Source of the DNA: a virus
Reading direction: 5' to 3' (one strand)
Length of the DNA stretch: 44,454 nucleotides
IMG/VR virus record: IMGVR_UViG_3300030107_006221
Location: 1 to 44,454 of that record
Below the pieces are notes generated by a model that saw only the letters and a list, made by a program, of their open reading frames with translations, searched no databases and was not told where the DNA came from. Position numbers and translations under genes: made by a program. Positions 24,484-32,306 of the stretch are shown piece by piece (the stretch's first letter is position 1; each line of letters opens with the position of its first letter).

Positions 24484-25230
24484 CTATTGAACTCTGTGAT
24501 ATCCAAGAGTTTTTCTCGCAAGATACTTGATTTGGTTTGCTGAGAGTTCTTGATCGTAAATTGCACAAGAAGCCTGAATAAAAGTCGAGTTCAATCGAGT
24601 GTGCAAGTTATAAACTGCACCCAGTGAAAAATATCCAGAATTTTGTGCTGCGTCTTCTCCCGGTGCTTTGGAAGTTGTCCCAGAGCCAATCTCTGTACCG
24701 TCTATATATATCTTTACACCCGTTCCGTTTGAATCTCGTGTAAATGCGAGATGGTGCCACTCATAATTACTTGGCACAGTTGTGTCCGAGTTAACTCTAT
24801 GATATGTCCCTTGAGAGCTTTCGTGCAAATAACTAATTTCATACGGCAAGGTCCCTCCAAGTTTTGTAATTTGAAGTGCATACATCGAAGGACCGGCGGC
24901 ACCTGTACCATCAAAAGATACAAAATAATGTTGATTGCCGGTTGAATCCGGCTCATTTGCTCTTGTTCTAAAGAGACAGCAAAACGACATTGCACCTGTA
25001 TATTTAAAATCAGTGGTGCTATTGCGATAATAATCAAAGTGTGATAAGCCCCCGGCTGTATTGGGGATAAAATCGCCCTCATCAAGTGCTTCATCATTCT
25101 GAGTTAGATTTTTTGCTGACCCAGCGGAAGAATCTGTTAGTAAGCTTCCAGAGGCAAAATTATAAAGACCTGTGGGGCTGAATGTTGTATCATGAGCACT
25201 TCTTAAATAATTTTCTTTCATTACTGGCAT
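24484..25230 (-). CDS. LamG/concanavalin-A-like domain protein, probable adhesin
   Basis: A 248-residue protein starting at ATG 25230 (MPVMKENY), which overlaps the preceding stop (TAATG) and has GGAGG eight bases upstream. The middle and C-terminus have the laminin-G/pentraxin-like jelly-roll pattern: AMSFCCLFRTR, MYALQITKLGG, EWHHLAFTRDSNG, VKIYIDGTEIGSG, GYFSLGAVYN, then IYDQELSANQIKYLAR. This pattern (W-H-hydrophobic strand, then KIYIDG) is typical of carbohydrate-binding LamG domains on phage adhesins. It sits within the fibre cluster. Glycan binding is inferred from the fold. Confidence 0.75.
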   Translation of the reverse strand: MPVMKENYLRSAHDTTFSPTGLYNFASGSLLTDSSAGSAKNLTQNDEALDEGDFIPNTAGGLSHFDYYRNSTTDFKYTGAMSFCCLFRTRANEPDSTGNQHYFVSFDGTGAAGPSMYALQITKLGGTLPYEISYLHESSQGTYHRVNSDTTVPSNYEWHHLAFTRDSNGTGVKIYIDGTEIGSGTTSKAPGEDAAQNSGYFSLGAVYNLHTRLNSTFIQASCAIYDQELSANQIKYLARKTLGYHRVQ

Positions 25231-26147
25231 TAACTTATCCTCCACCAATTGCTTCCATCTGAAATAAGATGCATACTTTCATAATCTGAATCCATTATTT
25301 TCGTTGCTGCTCCGTCAATGGTTTCAGATGAATTTCCATCAACAGTAACTGTCTTGCCGTTTGCAACACCAGCGATCTTTACAACAACTTGAGCATCGGA
25401 TGAAGCAGCGGGTAATGTAATTGTTACATCGCCAGAAGCTCCAACAAGGTTAACCAAAACAAAATCCCAGTTAGAAGCTGTGTAGTTGCTTGTTTTTTGC
25501 GCTGTTGCTCCTAGTGCGTCTCCACTACCTCCACCACCACCGCCTCCGGTGGCTGTTAGGTCTGTCTCCGAAACATCGTGCGATCTCCAATATATTTTTC
25601 CATCTGATTTAGTATAAAGATATCCTTTGCCATCAGCAGGTTGACTTGGCGTTGCAACTTCGGCTGTTATGGCGATTTTACCATTAACATCTAACTCTGC
25701 GATTGGAGAATCCGTTCCAACACCAATTCGAGCCTCTCCGGCATCAGCATGGAACAGTACATTAGAGTTATTATCTTTAATCTTGAAGTCAATATCTTGA
25801 TTTGCGTTATTTATCTTTACAACATTATTGCCTTTGTCCATCTTTATCATTGATGTTCCGCCGACCTGCATATTGATATCATCATTTTGAAATCTGATAT
25901 ATGTGTTTGTATCGCCATTATGATAGAGGTATTCATCCATCCCAATATTTCCGGCTACATCAAGTGCGTAGTCGGGTGCGGTGGTTCCGATTCCAACTCT
26001 AGATCCAGAAACAACCATAATAGAGGAGCCGCTGGTTATAAAGCCAATATAATCCTCTTCAAAATCTATTACCGTATCTCCTTCCGAATCAGCGGAGCCT
26101 GTAAGATCAGCTATTGTTTGTGGGCCAACAGAATATTTATAAGCCAT
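25230..26147 (-). CDS. Fibre-like protein with shared C-terminal beta domain, 305 aa
   Basis: The start is ATG 26147 (MAYKYSVGP), with GCGAGG upstream; a longer upstream frame is unlikely because it crosses the terminator. Fibre-shaft repeats are visible (RVGIGTTAPDYALDVAGN, then ARIGVGTDSPIAELDVNGK), then an eight-Gly linker and a C-terminal domain of about 90 residues (VTITLPAASS ... ETIDG ... SDGSNWWRI) shared with three neighbouring proteins. The N-terminal MAYK start is shared with the protein at 26245-28143. It is likely a virion fibre or adhesin subunit. Confidence 0.7.
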   Translation of the reverse strand: MAYKYSVGPQTIADLTGSADSEGDTVIDFEEDYIGFITSGSSIMVVSGSRVGIGTTAPDYALDVAGNIGMDEYLYHNGDTNTYIRFQNDDINMQVGGTSMIKMDKGNNVVKINNANQDIDFKIKDNNSNVLFHADAGEARIGVGTDSPIAELDVNGKIAITAEVATPSQPADGKGYLYTKSDGKIYWRSHDVSETDLTATGGGGGGGSGDALGATAQKTSNYTASNWDFVLVNLVGASGDVTITLPAASSDAQVVVKIAGVANGKTVTVDGNSSETIDGAATKIMDSDYESMHLISDGSNWWRIS

Positions 26148-26162
26148 AAATTCACCTCGCAA

Positions 26163-26170
26163 TAAATAGA
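26163..26170 (-). promoter_or_regulatory. Late-promoter-like box (TCTATTTA)
   Basis: Minus-strand TCTATTTATT, one mismatch from the main box, directly after the terminator at 26176-26210 and only about 15 nt before ATG 26147. The leader would be very short. Confidence 0.45.
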
Positions 26171-26175
26171 TTTTA

Positions 26176-26210
26176 AATAAAAAAAGGGCGATTGCCCGAA
26201 GACAATCGCC
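26176..26210 (-). terminator. Rho-independent terminator after 632-aa fibre gene
   Basis: Minus-strand stem GGCGATTG/CAATCGCC with an inner TC-TTCG-GG loop, followed by C and seven T residues. Confidence 0.9.
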
Positions 26211-26244
26211 ACAAAGTAAGGATAGATAAAAATCTAATTTCAGA

Positions 26245-28143
26245 CTAGAAGATCTTCCATTCGTTATTACCAACAAAGACACATTGAACAGCAGCAAATG
26301 GCGATTCAAGAACGATTGATGTTTCACCATCAATTGTGTGAGAACCTTGTTTGCTAATTGTAACTAATCTAGTAGAGCCACAATTTTCCATAGCCTTGAT
26401 AAAAATTTGATCACCAGCAGATGGAGCCGCTGGAAGGTCAACTGCTGTGTTCGCGATCGAAGAAGATGCGAAGAAGTTAACACCAGCAGCCAAAGTATCA
26501 CCATTTGATCTGGCAGAGTGAACTGTCAAAGCAGCATCAGAAACATAACTCTTAAGGTCAGAAGCTGGAATTTGCTTAGTTGTATTGCCATCAATAATAA
26601 TGAACCCATCGGCATCAGCAATCGTGATTGAAGATGTAGACTTTGCAGAACCATCAAGCATGTTCAATTCGGCAGTAGTAACATTTGCACCATCAAGGAT
26701 AGCAAGCTCTGTTGTGGATACAGCAGAAGCACCAGTTTGCCAAGAACTATCTGAGAAAGCACCCACAGTACCATCGCAGTTTGGAAGATTAATTGATCTA
26801 TCGCCAGTTGGATCAATAACGCCCAAAGTGGTTTCATTACCATCGGCGGTAGACCCTTCAAAAGCAATTGAACCAGTTATAGCAATTGTTGTTGAATCAA
26901 TTGTTGTTGTTGTACCTTGAACATTCAAGTTACCATAAACTGTAACGGAGCCAGAAGAAATTCTCATCTCAAGGTCATTGGCACCAGTACCATCGATAAA
27001 GAAATCAATTTGATCATCAGTACCGAAGTCAATGGCGTCGTTACCATCACCGCGACCAAGTTTAAGATCGTCGTTGAGAATAGAAGTGATACCGGTTTGA
27101 GCAGCATCAACATCAAGAAGACCAGAGTTGTTGGAAAGACCAGCACCATCAATTGCTTCTGCAAGAACAGACACATCCATTCTTTTAAGTGTTCCAGCAT
27201 CAGAAACTAAAAACTCATCAGTAAGAGCCAAGCCAGAGGCCAATGCTGTTTGTGCTGAAATGACATCATCGTTTAATTTTGCACCTGTAACACCATCATC
27301 TTTAACTCTCAAAGTATCTGAGTTGATTTCAATAGTTGAGGCATCAACTTTAACTTTAAGAACCTTTGATGAGCCGTCTTGTTCGATACCGTCACCAGCC
27401 AAAAGAGCAGCGATATCAGCAATTGTATCGCTTTTCATAGTACCATCAGAATCTTTAAAGTACAAAGAATCAGCAGTAAGAGAGATTGTAGCATCCGCAA
27501 CACCTTGAAATTCAACAGTACCGTTAGAGATGATAGAAGCACCACCAGAACCAGAAACAAGTAATCCAGCAGAAGAAGTAACTTCGCCAAAAGAAGCGTT
27601 GTTACCTTGGAAATTACCAGCACTACTAATAATTTCACTTCCACCTAATTCAAATGAAGTACCATTAACTTCGCCACTTGAACCGTAAATAACAGCAATG
27701 CTGTTAACGATTGTGCCTGCGGCAGCAGTATCAAGCAAGTTGAGTTCAGCAGCAGTTGATGAAACAGCAACACCGCCTAATTGTAAACCACTGGTCTTAG
27801 CAACGTTGAAATCAACATCATTTGCAAGTGTGAGAGCCTGTGCACCCAAAGTCATAATGTCTGTATCGCCATCACAACCAATTGTTGAACTGTTATCAAC
27901 AGCCAAAGATTTAAGTGCAGTGTCACCATCTGCATCGACAGAAAACCCTGTCATTGTAATTGTTCCCATTGTAAGATCGCCAGATCCGTCAATAGAAGTT
28001 GCACCAGCAATAGAGCCAGCGTTTGTGATTCCACCACTCTGTAAGTTCATTGAATCAGCAGTAAGTGCATCGACTTCGACTGCGCCTTCTTGTGTTAATG
28101 AACCAGAAGCAGTATAGGAACCTAATTGAAATTTATAAGCCAT
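26245..28143 (-). CDS. Fibre-like protein with shared C-terminal beta domain, 632 aa
   Basis: ATG 28143 (MAYKFQLGS) has AGGAGG upstream, so the longer frame is rejected. The 632-residue protein is low in charge and rich in Ser/Thr/Ala/Asp. It contains repeats such as TAAELNLLDT, TTELAILDGANVTTAELNML, which I know as TAELNxLDG repeats of marine phage fibre proteins. The C-terminal 90 residues (AVDLPAAPSAGDQIFIKA ... SHTIDGETSIVLESPFAA ... NEWKIF) form the shared domain, most like that of the 28275-29045 protein (SIRLESPFAA versus SIVLESPFAA). Probably a tail or head fibre. Confidence 0.7.
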   Translation of the reverse strand: MAYKFQLGSYTASGSLTQEGAVEVDALTADSMNLQSGGITNAGSIAGATSIDGSGDLTMGTITMTGFSVDADGDTALKSLAVDNSSTIGCDGDTDIMTLGAQALTLANDVDFNVAKTSGLQLGGVAVSSTAAELNLLDTAAAGTIVNSIAVIYGSSGEVNGTSFELGGSEIISSAGNFQGNNASFGEVTSSAGLLVSGSGGASIISNGTVEFQGVADATISLTADSLYFKDSDGTMKSDTIADIAALLAGDGIEQDGSSKVLKVKVDASTIEINSDTLRVKDDGVTGAKLNDDVISAQTALASGLALTDEFLVSDAGTLKRMDVSVLAEAIDGAGLSNNSGLLDVDAAQTGITSILNDDLKLGRGDGNDAIDFGTDDQIDFFIDGTGANDLEMRISSGSVTVYGNLNVQGTTTTIDSTTIAITGSIAFEGSTADGNETTLGVIDPTGDRSINLPNCDGTVGAFSDSSWQTGASAVSTTELAILDGANVTTAELNMLDGSAKSTSSITIADADGFIIIDGNTTKQIPASDLKSYVSDAALTVHSARSNGDTLAAGVNFFASSSIANTAVDLPAAPSAGDQIFIKAMENCGSTRLVTISKQGSHTIDGETSIVLESPFAAVQCVFVGNNEWKIF

Positions 28144-28274
28144 ATATATATTCCTCCTAAATATAGCATGAGGCAAGGCATGTCGAGCTATACAAGACAC
28201 ACCAACCCCCTCAACCTAACTAGGGAGCAGTATCACGTTTAGAAGAAAAAAAATAATATATTTTTATCTCTCGA

Positions 28275-29045
28275 CTAGAAGATAAAATATTTGTCCGATC
28301 CATTGCTGTAAACATTAACTGCGGCAAATGGACTTTCTAATCTGATGCTTGAATAATCATCAATCTTTTGAGACCCAGAGGCCAAAATAAGAACAGTATG
28401 CGTTCCGGCAGTGCCATTTTCATCTTTAAAAATAAATGTCTGCCCACTTGTTAACGTTGAAGCATCTGGTAATCTTATATCTAAATCCGTTGAAGCAGAA
28501 ATTCCAATAAAATAATCCGATGCTGATGCTGTGATGGTCGAAGATATTTGTCTTCTTTTTAAAATTAAACCACCTTGTAAATTTAAAACACTACCATCAA
28601 ATGTTAAATTTGCCTCTCCATCAAGTTCTGTTGTTACTGCTCCAATCGTGACTAAACGATTTGCGGCCCTATTATTTAATTCAGATATCTTACCAGAAGA
28701 GCTTGTCAATACAATATTATTATTTGAATCAATTGCAATAAAACTGGAAGTCGTTGCTGTACCTGCTACAAGCCCAGCCAAATTGATTCCAGAGGAAGCT
28801 GAGAGTTTGGCTATCGACAGTGTGTCAGTTGTTGGATTATATGATAAAGATGCATCGCCCTCTAAATTTACCTCTCCCCCAACATCTTTGAAAAAAGGAA
28901 TCCTACCTCCGGCGGTGTCGCCGTATAAATCAAATTGCTTTACATTTTCCAGATTTGTTCCATCGCCGCCAAACGATCCTGTAAATGAACCAGATGAAAA
29001 TATACTAGTGGCTGAGACACTACCAGATAATATATTGTATCCCAT
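28275..29045 (-). CDS. Fibre-like protein with shared C-terminal beta domain, 256 aa
   Basis: Starts MGYNILSGSVSATSIFSSGS, sharing its first residues with the 579-residue fibre. A variable middle leads to a C-terminal domain (DIRLPDASTLTSGQTFIFKD ... SGSQKIDDYSSIRLESPFAA ... NGSDKYFIF) that is a close relative of those at 26245-28143 and 29063-29674. No membrane or signal segment. It is likely one of several alternative or co-assembled adhesin subunits. About 130 bases after it (28144-28274) hold no gene, only the ribosome binding site of the next gene. Confidence 0.65.
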   Translation of the reverse strand: MGYNILSGSVSATSIFSSGSFTGSFGGDGTNLENVKQFDLYGDTAGGRIPFFKDVGGEVNLEGDASLSYNPTTDTLSIAKLSASSGINLAGLVAGTATTSSFIAIDSNNNIVLTSSSGKISELNNRAANRLVTIGAVTTELDGEANLTFDGSVLNLQGGLILKRRQISSTITASASDYFIGISASTDLDIRLPDASTLTSGQTFIFKDENGTAGTHTVLILASGSQKIDDYSSIRLESPFAAVNVYSNGSDKYFIF

Positions 29046-29062
29046 TCACAATTCCCCCTATA

Positions 29063-29674
29063 TCAATAAATGAACCATTTATCAACACCATTACTGTAAA
29101 TAGTTAATGCTGGGTTATCACCGGAAAGATTGTAAGTGGTTTGGTGATCTATTTTTTCACCAGTGGATGCAGAAATTGCTATATGATTAGCATCAGAGCG
29201 AGTACCGTCCGTTTCATCTTTAATTATTAATATTTTTCCCGGCCCTGCTACGGATGCAGACGGAAGAGTTAAAGAAACATAATTTGCAGATTGAAGACCT
29301 ATTATAGAATTGTATGACTGCACAGAAATAGTTGTCTCAGCAGAAGCAGAATAATATTGACTTAGGCCGCCACTCATAATATAAAGAGAACCAGTAAAGT
29401 TATGAACATCACCAGAATCGTCACCAAAATTTGTACTACCGCTAACGTCTATTTCTGTTTTTGTAGTCTGTTTGACATCAAATATATTGGCTCTAAGGGT
29501 TCCGCTAATATCCATACTACCAGTAATAATCAAAGCATTGGCATTATGATTAAAAAGAAAATTAGAACTGCCGGAAATAGTACCATTTGAACTGGATGCA
29601 AATTGTACTGCACCGTCTGGTCCTTGTGCGACTTTATTTGAGTCTGTTATATGTGCCCAACCAAATTTGCCCAT
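29063..29674 (-). CDS. Fibre-like protein with shared C-terminal beta domain, 203 aa
   Basis: Begins MGKFGWAHITDSNKVAQGPD, then a short shaft-like part with 'FLFNHNANALIITGSMDISG', and the C-terminal domain (VSLTLPSASVAGPGKILIIK ... STGEKIDHQ ... NGVDKWFIY). The ACTATTTA box near its end (29097-29104) could drive the next gene. Likely a structural adhesin, the shortest of the four-member set. Confidence 0.6.
   Translation of the reverse strand: MGKFGWAHITDSNKVAQGPDGAVQFASSSNGTISGSSNFLFNHNANALIITGSMDISGTLRANIFDVKQTTKTEIDVSGSTNFGDDSGDVHNFTGSLYIMSGGLSQYYSASAETTISVQSYNSIIGLQSANYVSLTLPSASVAGPGKILIIKDETDGTRSDANHIAISASTGEKIDHQTTYNLSGDNPALTIYSNGVDKWFIY
29097..29104 (-). promoter_or_regulatory. ACTATTTA box inside the end of a fibre gene
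   Basis: Minus-strand ACTATTTACA encodes part of the terminal motif of the 203-residue fibre protein and lies about 52 nt before ATG 29045. It could be a promoter for the 256-residue fibre gene or a coding coincidence. Confidence 0.3.
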
Positions 29675-29686
29675 TATGTAATCCTA

Positions 29687-30097
29687 TTAAAAAGTGCTAA
29701 AAGAAGCATAGTTGGCATTTTCAAGCAGAGTGGCCGAACTCGTATTAAAAGCTATTAAATCAGCCCCAGCAATTTCAACTATAATGTGCTCTGTGTCTGA
29801 CACTGCAACCGCTGCTCTCGTTCCGTCTGTTATATCAACATGATGCAATTCTGCCCAAGATGCGGCGGCATAATTATAAATAAAAACCTGATCAAAACCA
29901 GAATTAGAACCAGTGCAATGCAAGTGAACATATCTCTGGTTTTCTGTTTTATAAACACCATTGGCTTCTGTGAAATTATCTGTTGATAATGCAGATAATT
30001 CACCCCACGAAGAGCCTGTTACATAATCCCCATCTCTTCCAGTTGCATTTTTGGGTCTTCTTGTTCTGCCCCAGCTTGTTGCTCTATATACCGACAT
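29687..30097 (-). CDS. Unknown beta-rich protein at head of fibre cluster
   Basis: A 136-residue protein beginning MSVYRATSWGRTRRPKNATG, then beta-type sequence (RYVHLHCTGSNSGFDQVFIY, AVSDTEHIIVEIAGADLIAF) and a short end NYASFSTF. No signal peptide. It lies between bS21 and the fibre genes. A capsid or fibre accessory role is possible by location; I do not recognise the family. Confidence 0.6.
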   Translation of the reverse strand: MSVYRATSWGRTRRPKNATGRDGDYVTGSSWGELSALSTDNFTEANGVYKTENQRYVHLHCTGSNSGFDQVFIYNYAAASWAELHHVDITDGTRAAVAVSDTEHIIVEIAGADLIAFNTSSATLLENANYASFSTF

Positions 30098-30128
30098 TTA
30101 ATTTGCTCCTATAAAAGTAAATACAAAA

Positions 30129-30344
30129 CTAAGTAGTTTGTTTCCTACGTTTTGCTTCCTCTTTTCGCCGTCTTGCGTCTGAACGTTTCTTGGCTTTTCG
30201 TCTTCTTTCAGAGGGTTTAATATAGTGACGGCGTTCTTTGACCTCTTCTATAATTCCAAGTTTTTTAACTTTTTTATTAAATCTTTTTATTACTCTCTCA
30301 ATATTTTCATTCTTTCGAGGTCTAACTTTGTAATTACAAGCCAT
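30129..30344 (-). CDS. rpsU: Phage-encoded ribosomal protein bS21
   Basis: A 71-residue, very basic protein that fits bS21 along its length: VRPRKNENIERVIKRFNKK corresponds to E. coli VRENEPFDVALRRFKRS, then LGIIEEVKERRHYIKPSERR to GVLAEVRRREFYEKPTTER, followed by a Lys/Arg tail. Length matches E. coli bS21 (71). bS21 sits on the 30S platform near the anti-Shine-Dalgarno and promotes initiation. Phage copies are known from viral genome surveys and pelagiphages. This gene follows the leader-type protein gene by one base and lies in the structural operon, so it is probably made late. Host replacement of bS21 on ribosomes is an inference. Confidence 0.9.
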   Translation of the reverse strand: MACNYKVRPRKNENIERVIKRFNKKVKKLGIIEEVKERRHYIKPSERRRKAKKRSDARRRKEEAKRRKQTT

Positions 30345-30345
30345 T

Positions 30346-30765
30346 TTATTTATCCACCATTTTTGACCAATTGTGAGCCGAGGCCATTAAGGAACTAATA
30401 TCAACACCGGGGTCATTTGGTGCAACTCCGCTTAATGGCCCTTGTTGTTGAGTTTGTCCGGGTGATGGGGCGGATGTGGTTGGAGTAGTTCCTTCAAAAA
30501 GGTCTACACCATTGTATGCACCTGATCCGATTGAATCAAGAAGTTTTTTCTTTCGCTCTAAAATTTGTTTTCTCTTTTTCTCTCTTGCGGCTGTATTATC
30601 AATTTTTGGCTGGACGGGTTGAGTAGTTTCAACAATACGAGCAGCACCTGTACCTTTCATAACTTCTGCTATGACTGTTGATAAAAGGCCCTCTTCCAAT
30701 AAAACTTCATTAATACATTGCTTCACCAAAGGTTTTAGAACCTTTTTCAATTCATCTTTTTTCAT
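30346..30765 (-). CDS. Prohead-core-like protein with N-terminal helical leader
   Basis: A 139-residue protein beginning MKKDELKKVLKPLVKQCINE, then VLLEEGLLSTVIAEVMKG, a Lys/Arg-rich helix and a Pro/Thr/Gly/Gln-rich C-terminus. The N-terminal stretch is an amphipathic helix that I associate with proteins near gp21 in T4-like marine phages. Motifs such as LLEE and VLLEEG could be cut by gp21. It lies immediately after the protease gene, where T4 phages encode core proteins. A prohead-core role is plausible, not shown. Confidence 0.6.
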   Translation of the reverse strand: MKKDELKKVLKPLVKQCINEVLLEEGLLSTVIAEVMKGTGAARIVETTQPVQPKIDNTAAREKKRKQILERKKKLLDSIGSGAYNGVDLFEGTTPTTSAPSPGQTQQQGPLSGVAPNDPGVDISSLMASAHNWSKMVDK

Positions 30766-30777
30766 TATTTCCTCGGA

Positions 30778-31404
30778 CTAATCTTTTAATATCTTTTTAA
30801 ACAAATCTCCGATAATCTCGGCTTTGTTTTCATTAATCTTCTTTTCATAAATAGAAGCGGCTATGTTTTTTGATTTGTTATCAGGGTAAATATAAGCATC
30901 TGGTGTTGACGGCTCAGAAACAATATCAAAACAAATTAATTCAAAATCTTCTTGAACCATAGATGCTCCCATTTGTTCTTGGACCGACCCCATGCCTCTT
31001 GACGAAATACCAAGCTTAACACCGGAATTAACAAGATCTTTTACAACTTTACCTGATGGTGTATCCAAAATTTTGATCTTTCCGATAACATCATTGCCTT
31101 CCCACCAAATAGAAGTAATTAGATGAGATACATTGCGAAGATTAATAACTGAGTCGTCTGGATGGTCTAGTTCGCCCAATGCTCTATTGTCTTTTACAAT
31201 ACTCTCATATTTTTGTATTTCTCTTTTCAAAACATTACACGGATAGATTCGGCCATTTCCATTCTTCTTTTCGCAAGTTTGAATGCGACCGGAAAGATAA
31301 AGGGCACCATCGGCAACTTCTTTTTTCTCTCTTTCGGTCAAAAGGTCTTGACAGATTCCATCTTTGCATAATTCATAAAATTCTGTTAATAATTGTTTTG
31401 GCAT
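30778..31404 (-). CDS. 21: Prohead protease (gp21)
   Basis: A 208-residue protein. The pattern NRALGELDHPDD (catalytic His81) followed about 50 residues later by GVKLGISSRGMGS (catalytic Ser134 or 135) is that of the T4 gp21/herpesvirus-assemblin-type prohead proteases. N-terminal SGRIQTCEKKNGNGRIYP is also typical. gp21 cuts scaffold and capsid proteins after [L/I]-x-E during maturation. T4 gp21 is 212 residues. The gene lies between portal and capsid genes as expected. Confidence 0.9.
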   Translation of the reverse strand: MPKQLLTEFYELCKDGICQDLLTEREKKEVADGALYLSGRIQTCEKKNGNGRIYPCNVLKREIQKYESIVKDNRALGELDHPDDSVINLRNVSHLITSIWWEGNDVIGKIKILDTPSGKVVKDLVNSGVKLGISSRGMGSVQEQMGASMVQEDFELICFDIVSEPSTPDAYIYPDNKSKNIAASIYEKKINENKAEIIGDLFKKILKD

Positions 31405-31416
31405 TTTATTTCCTTG

Positions 31417-31857
31417 TTATCCGTAATATCTATCAACCTTATCATCAAGCTTTTCAGCAAAAGCTCGACCAACAGGATTATTTTTATCTGCGTCTAATTT
31501 ATCTTTTAAAGCATTGATATATTTTCTAGAACCACTAAATCCATATTGCGGAGATAAAGCAAGTATCATGTGTTGATCTAATGTCATCTCTCCTCTTTCG
31601 GGATGATTTGGGTGTTCTATGGCAAAGTCCCTTGGGACAATTGCATCCCAACGCCATGCTTTCTGCCACTGTTCATCTTCGGTGGGTGCGGTGGGTTTGG
31701 AAGCAGCAGATCTAGATGGAGCAGCCATAGAAGCCCTACTGGACTTGGGTGTTAATTCATAATCTATCTCATCCCATTTATGCTTTCGCCAACGACCTCT
31801 TGATTCTTCTATTTCTTCTTTAATAATTTGTATTAACCTTTCTTTTGTAATCTTCAT
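31417..31857 (-). CDS. Leader-family protein (MKITKERLIQIIKEEI)
   Basis: A 146-residue protein whose first 16 residues match the MKLTKEQLRKIIKEEL leader seen in genes at 37.7-39.6 kb. The rest (basic RGRWRKHKWDEIDYEL, Ser/Ala/Pro-rich linker, then WRWDAIVPRDFAIEHPNHPE and a helical end) is unlike the others. It is preceded by a terminator and a 19-codon frame, and followed by gp21. It may be packaged in the head or be a core protein. Function unknown. Confidence 0.65.
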   Translation of the reverse strand: MKITKERLIQIIKEEIEESRGRWRKHKWDEIDYELTPKSSRASMAAPSRSAASKPTAPTEDEQWQKAWRWDAIVPRDFAIEHPNHPERGEMTLDQHMILALSPQYGFSGSRKYINALKDKLDADKNNPVGRAFAEKLDDKVDRYYG

Positions 31858-31869
31858 TGTTGTAATTCC

Positions 31870-31897
31870 TTAAAAAATAAAAACGGGCGCAACCCGT
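31870..31897 (-). terminator. Rho-independent terminator downstream of the 19-codon frame
   Basis: Minus-strand stem ACGGG/CCCGT with loop TTGCG (31883-31897), followed by TTTTTATTTTTT. The stem is short but G/C rich. Confidence 0.75.
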
Positions 31898-31902
31898 CCG
31901 AG

Positions 31903-31962
31903 TTAGGATCCAGAGCAGCAACGACGAACTGGCTGAAGCATCCATTTAGTTGTCCAAGTCAT
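31903..31962 (-). CDS. Possible 19-residue peptide, coupled to membrane protein gene
   Basis: ATG 31962 overlaps the stop of the membrane-protein gene (ATGA) and has AGGAGAGG nine bases upstream. The frame reads MTWTTKWMLQPVRRCCSGS then TAA, just before a terminator. It is basic and has adjacent Cys residues. A real peptide, a leader or a chance frame are all possible. Confidence 0.35.
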   Translation of the reverse strand: MTWTTKWMLQPVRRCCSGS

Positions 31963-32303
31963 TTGTCCTCTCCTGTTTTATTAATTTTTAAACCACTGTC
32001 ATTAATTAGCATGGATAAAATGTATGAGGTTCCCGAAGCAACCCAGCCACATATAAACATGTTTCCAATGGAGTATTTGAAAGTAAATAGTTCTGTCCAT
32101 CCGTTTATGAAGAACAAAAACATTCCTACCCAAAATCCCATACACATAGCACAGTTCGCCATGTATCCAATAAGGCCGTATTGATCCCTTCGGGGCCGGA
32201 TAGATTCAAAAATTTTAGAATAAACTAAAATCTGTGTTAAGCCGTATGCGGCCAAAATAAACCAAATCATTCCTAAATCCAATTCTATTAATTGTACGTT
32301 CAT
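31959..32303 (-). CDS. DUF1360-like membrane protein
   Basis: A 114-residue protein with hydrophobic segments at about residues 10-28, 55-70 and 82-100, and the motif NCAMCMGFWVGM (C51xxC54) that recalls DUF1360-type small membrane proteins, where a CxxC-G-W pattern follows a helix. The R-P-R-R stretch (residues 36-39) is a likely cytoplasmic loop. It lies among head genes, unusual for a membrane protein. Role unknown. Confidence 0.6.
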   Translation of the reverse strand: MNVQLIELDLGMIWFILAAYGLTQILVYSKIFESIRPRRDQYGLIGYMANCAMCMGFWVGMFLFFINGWTELFTFKYSIGNMFICGWVASGTSYILSMLINDSGLKINKTGEDK

Positions 32304-32306
32304 TAG

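Noticed and set aside
26145-26333. Upstream start of the 305-residue fibre gene
   Set aside because: The longer frame crosses a terminator and the ACTATTTA-like box. The ATG at 26147 has the ribosome binding site and shares MAYK with its paralogue.
28144-28274. Regulatory RNA or promoter in the largest gap
   Set aside because: A small CCTA-GT-TAGG inverted repeat and a partial box (CTATATTTA) are present, but neither forms a convincing element.
28531-29073. Plus-strand frame of 180 codons
   Set aside because: Complement of the 256-residue fibre gene. All credible genes are on the minus strand.
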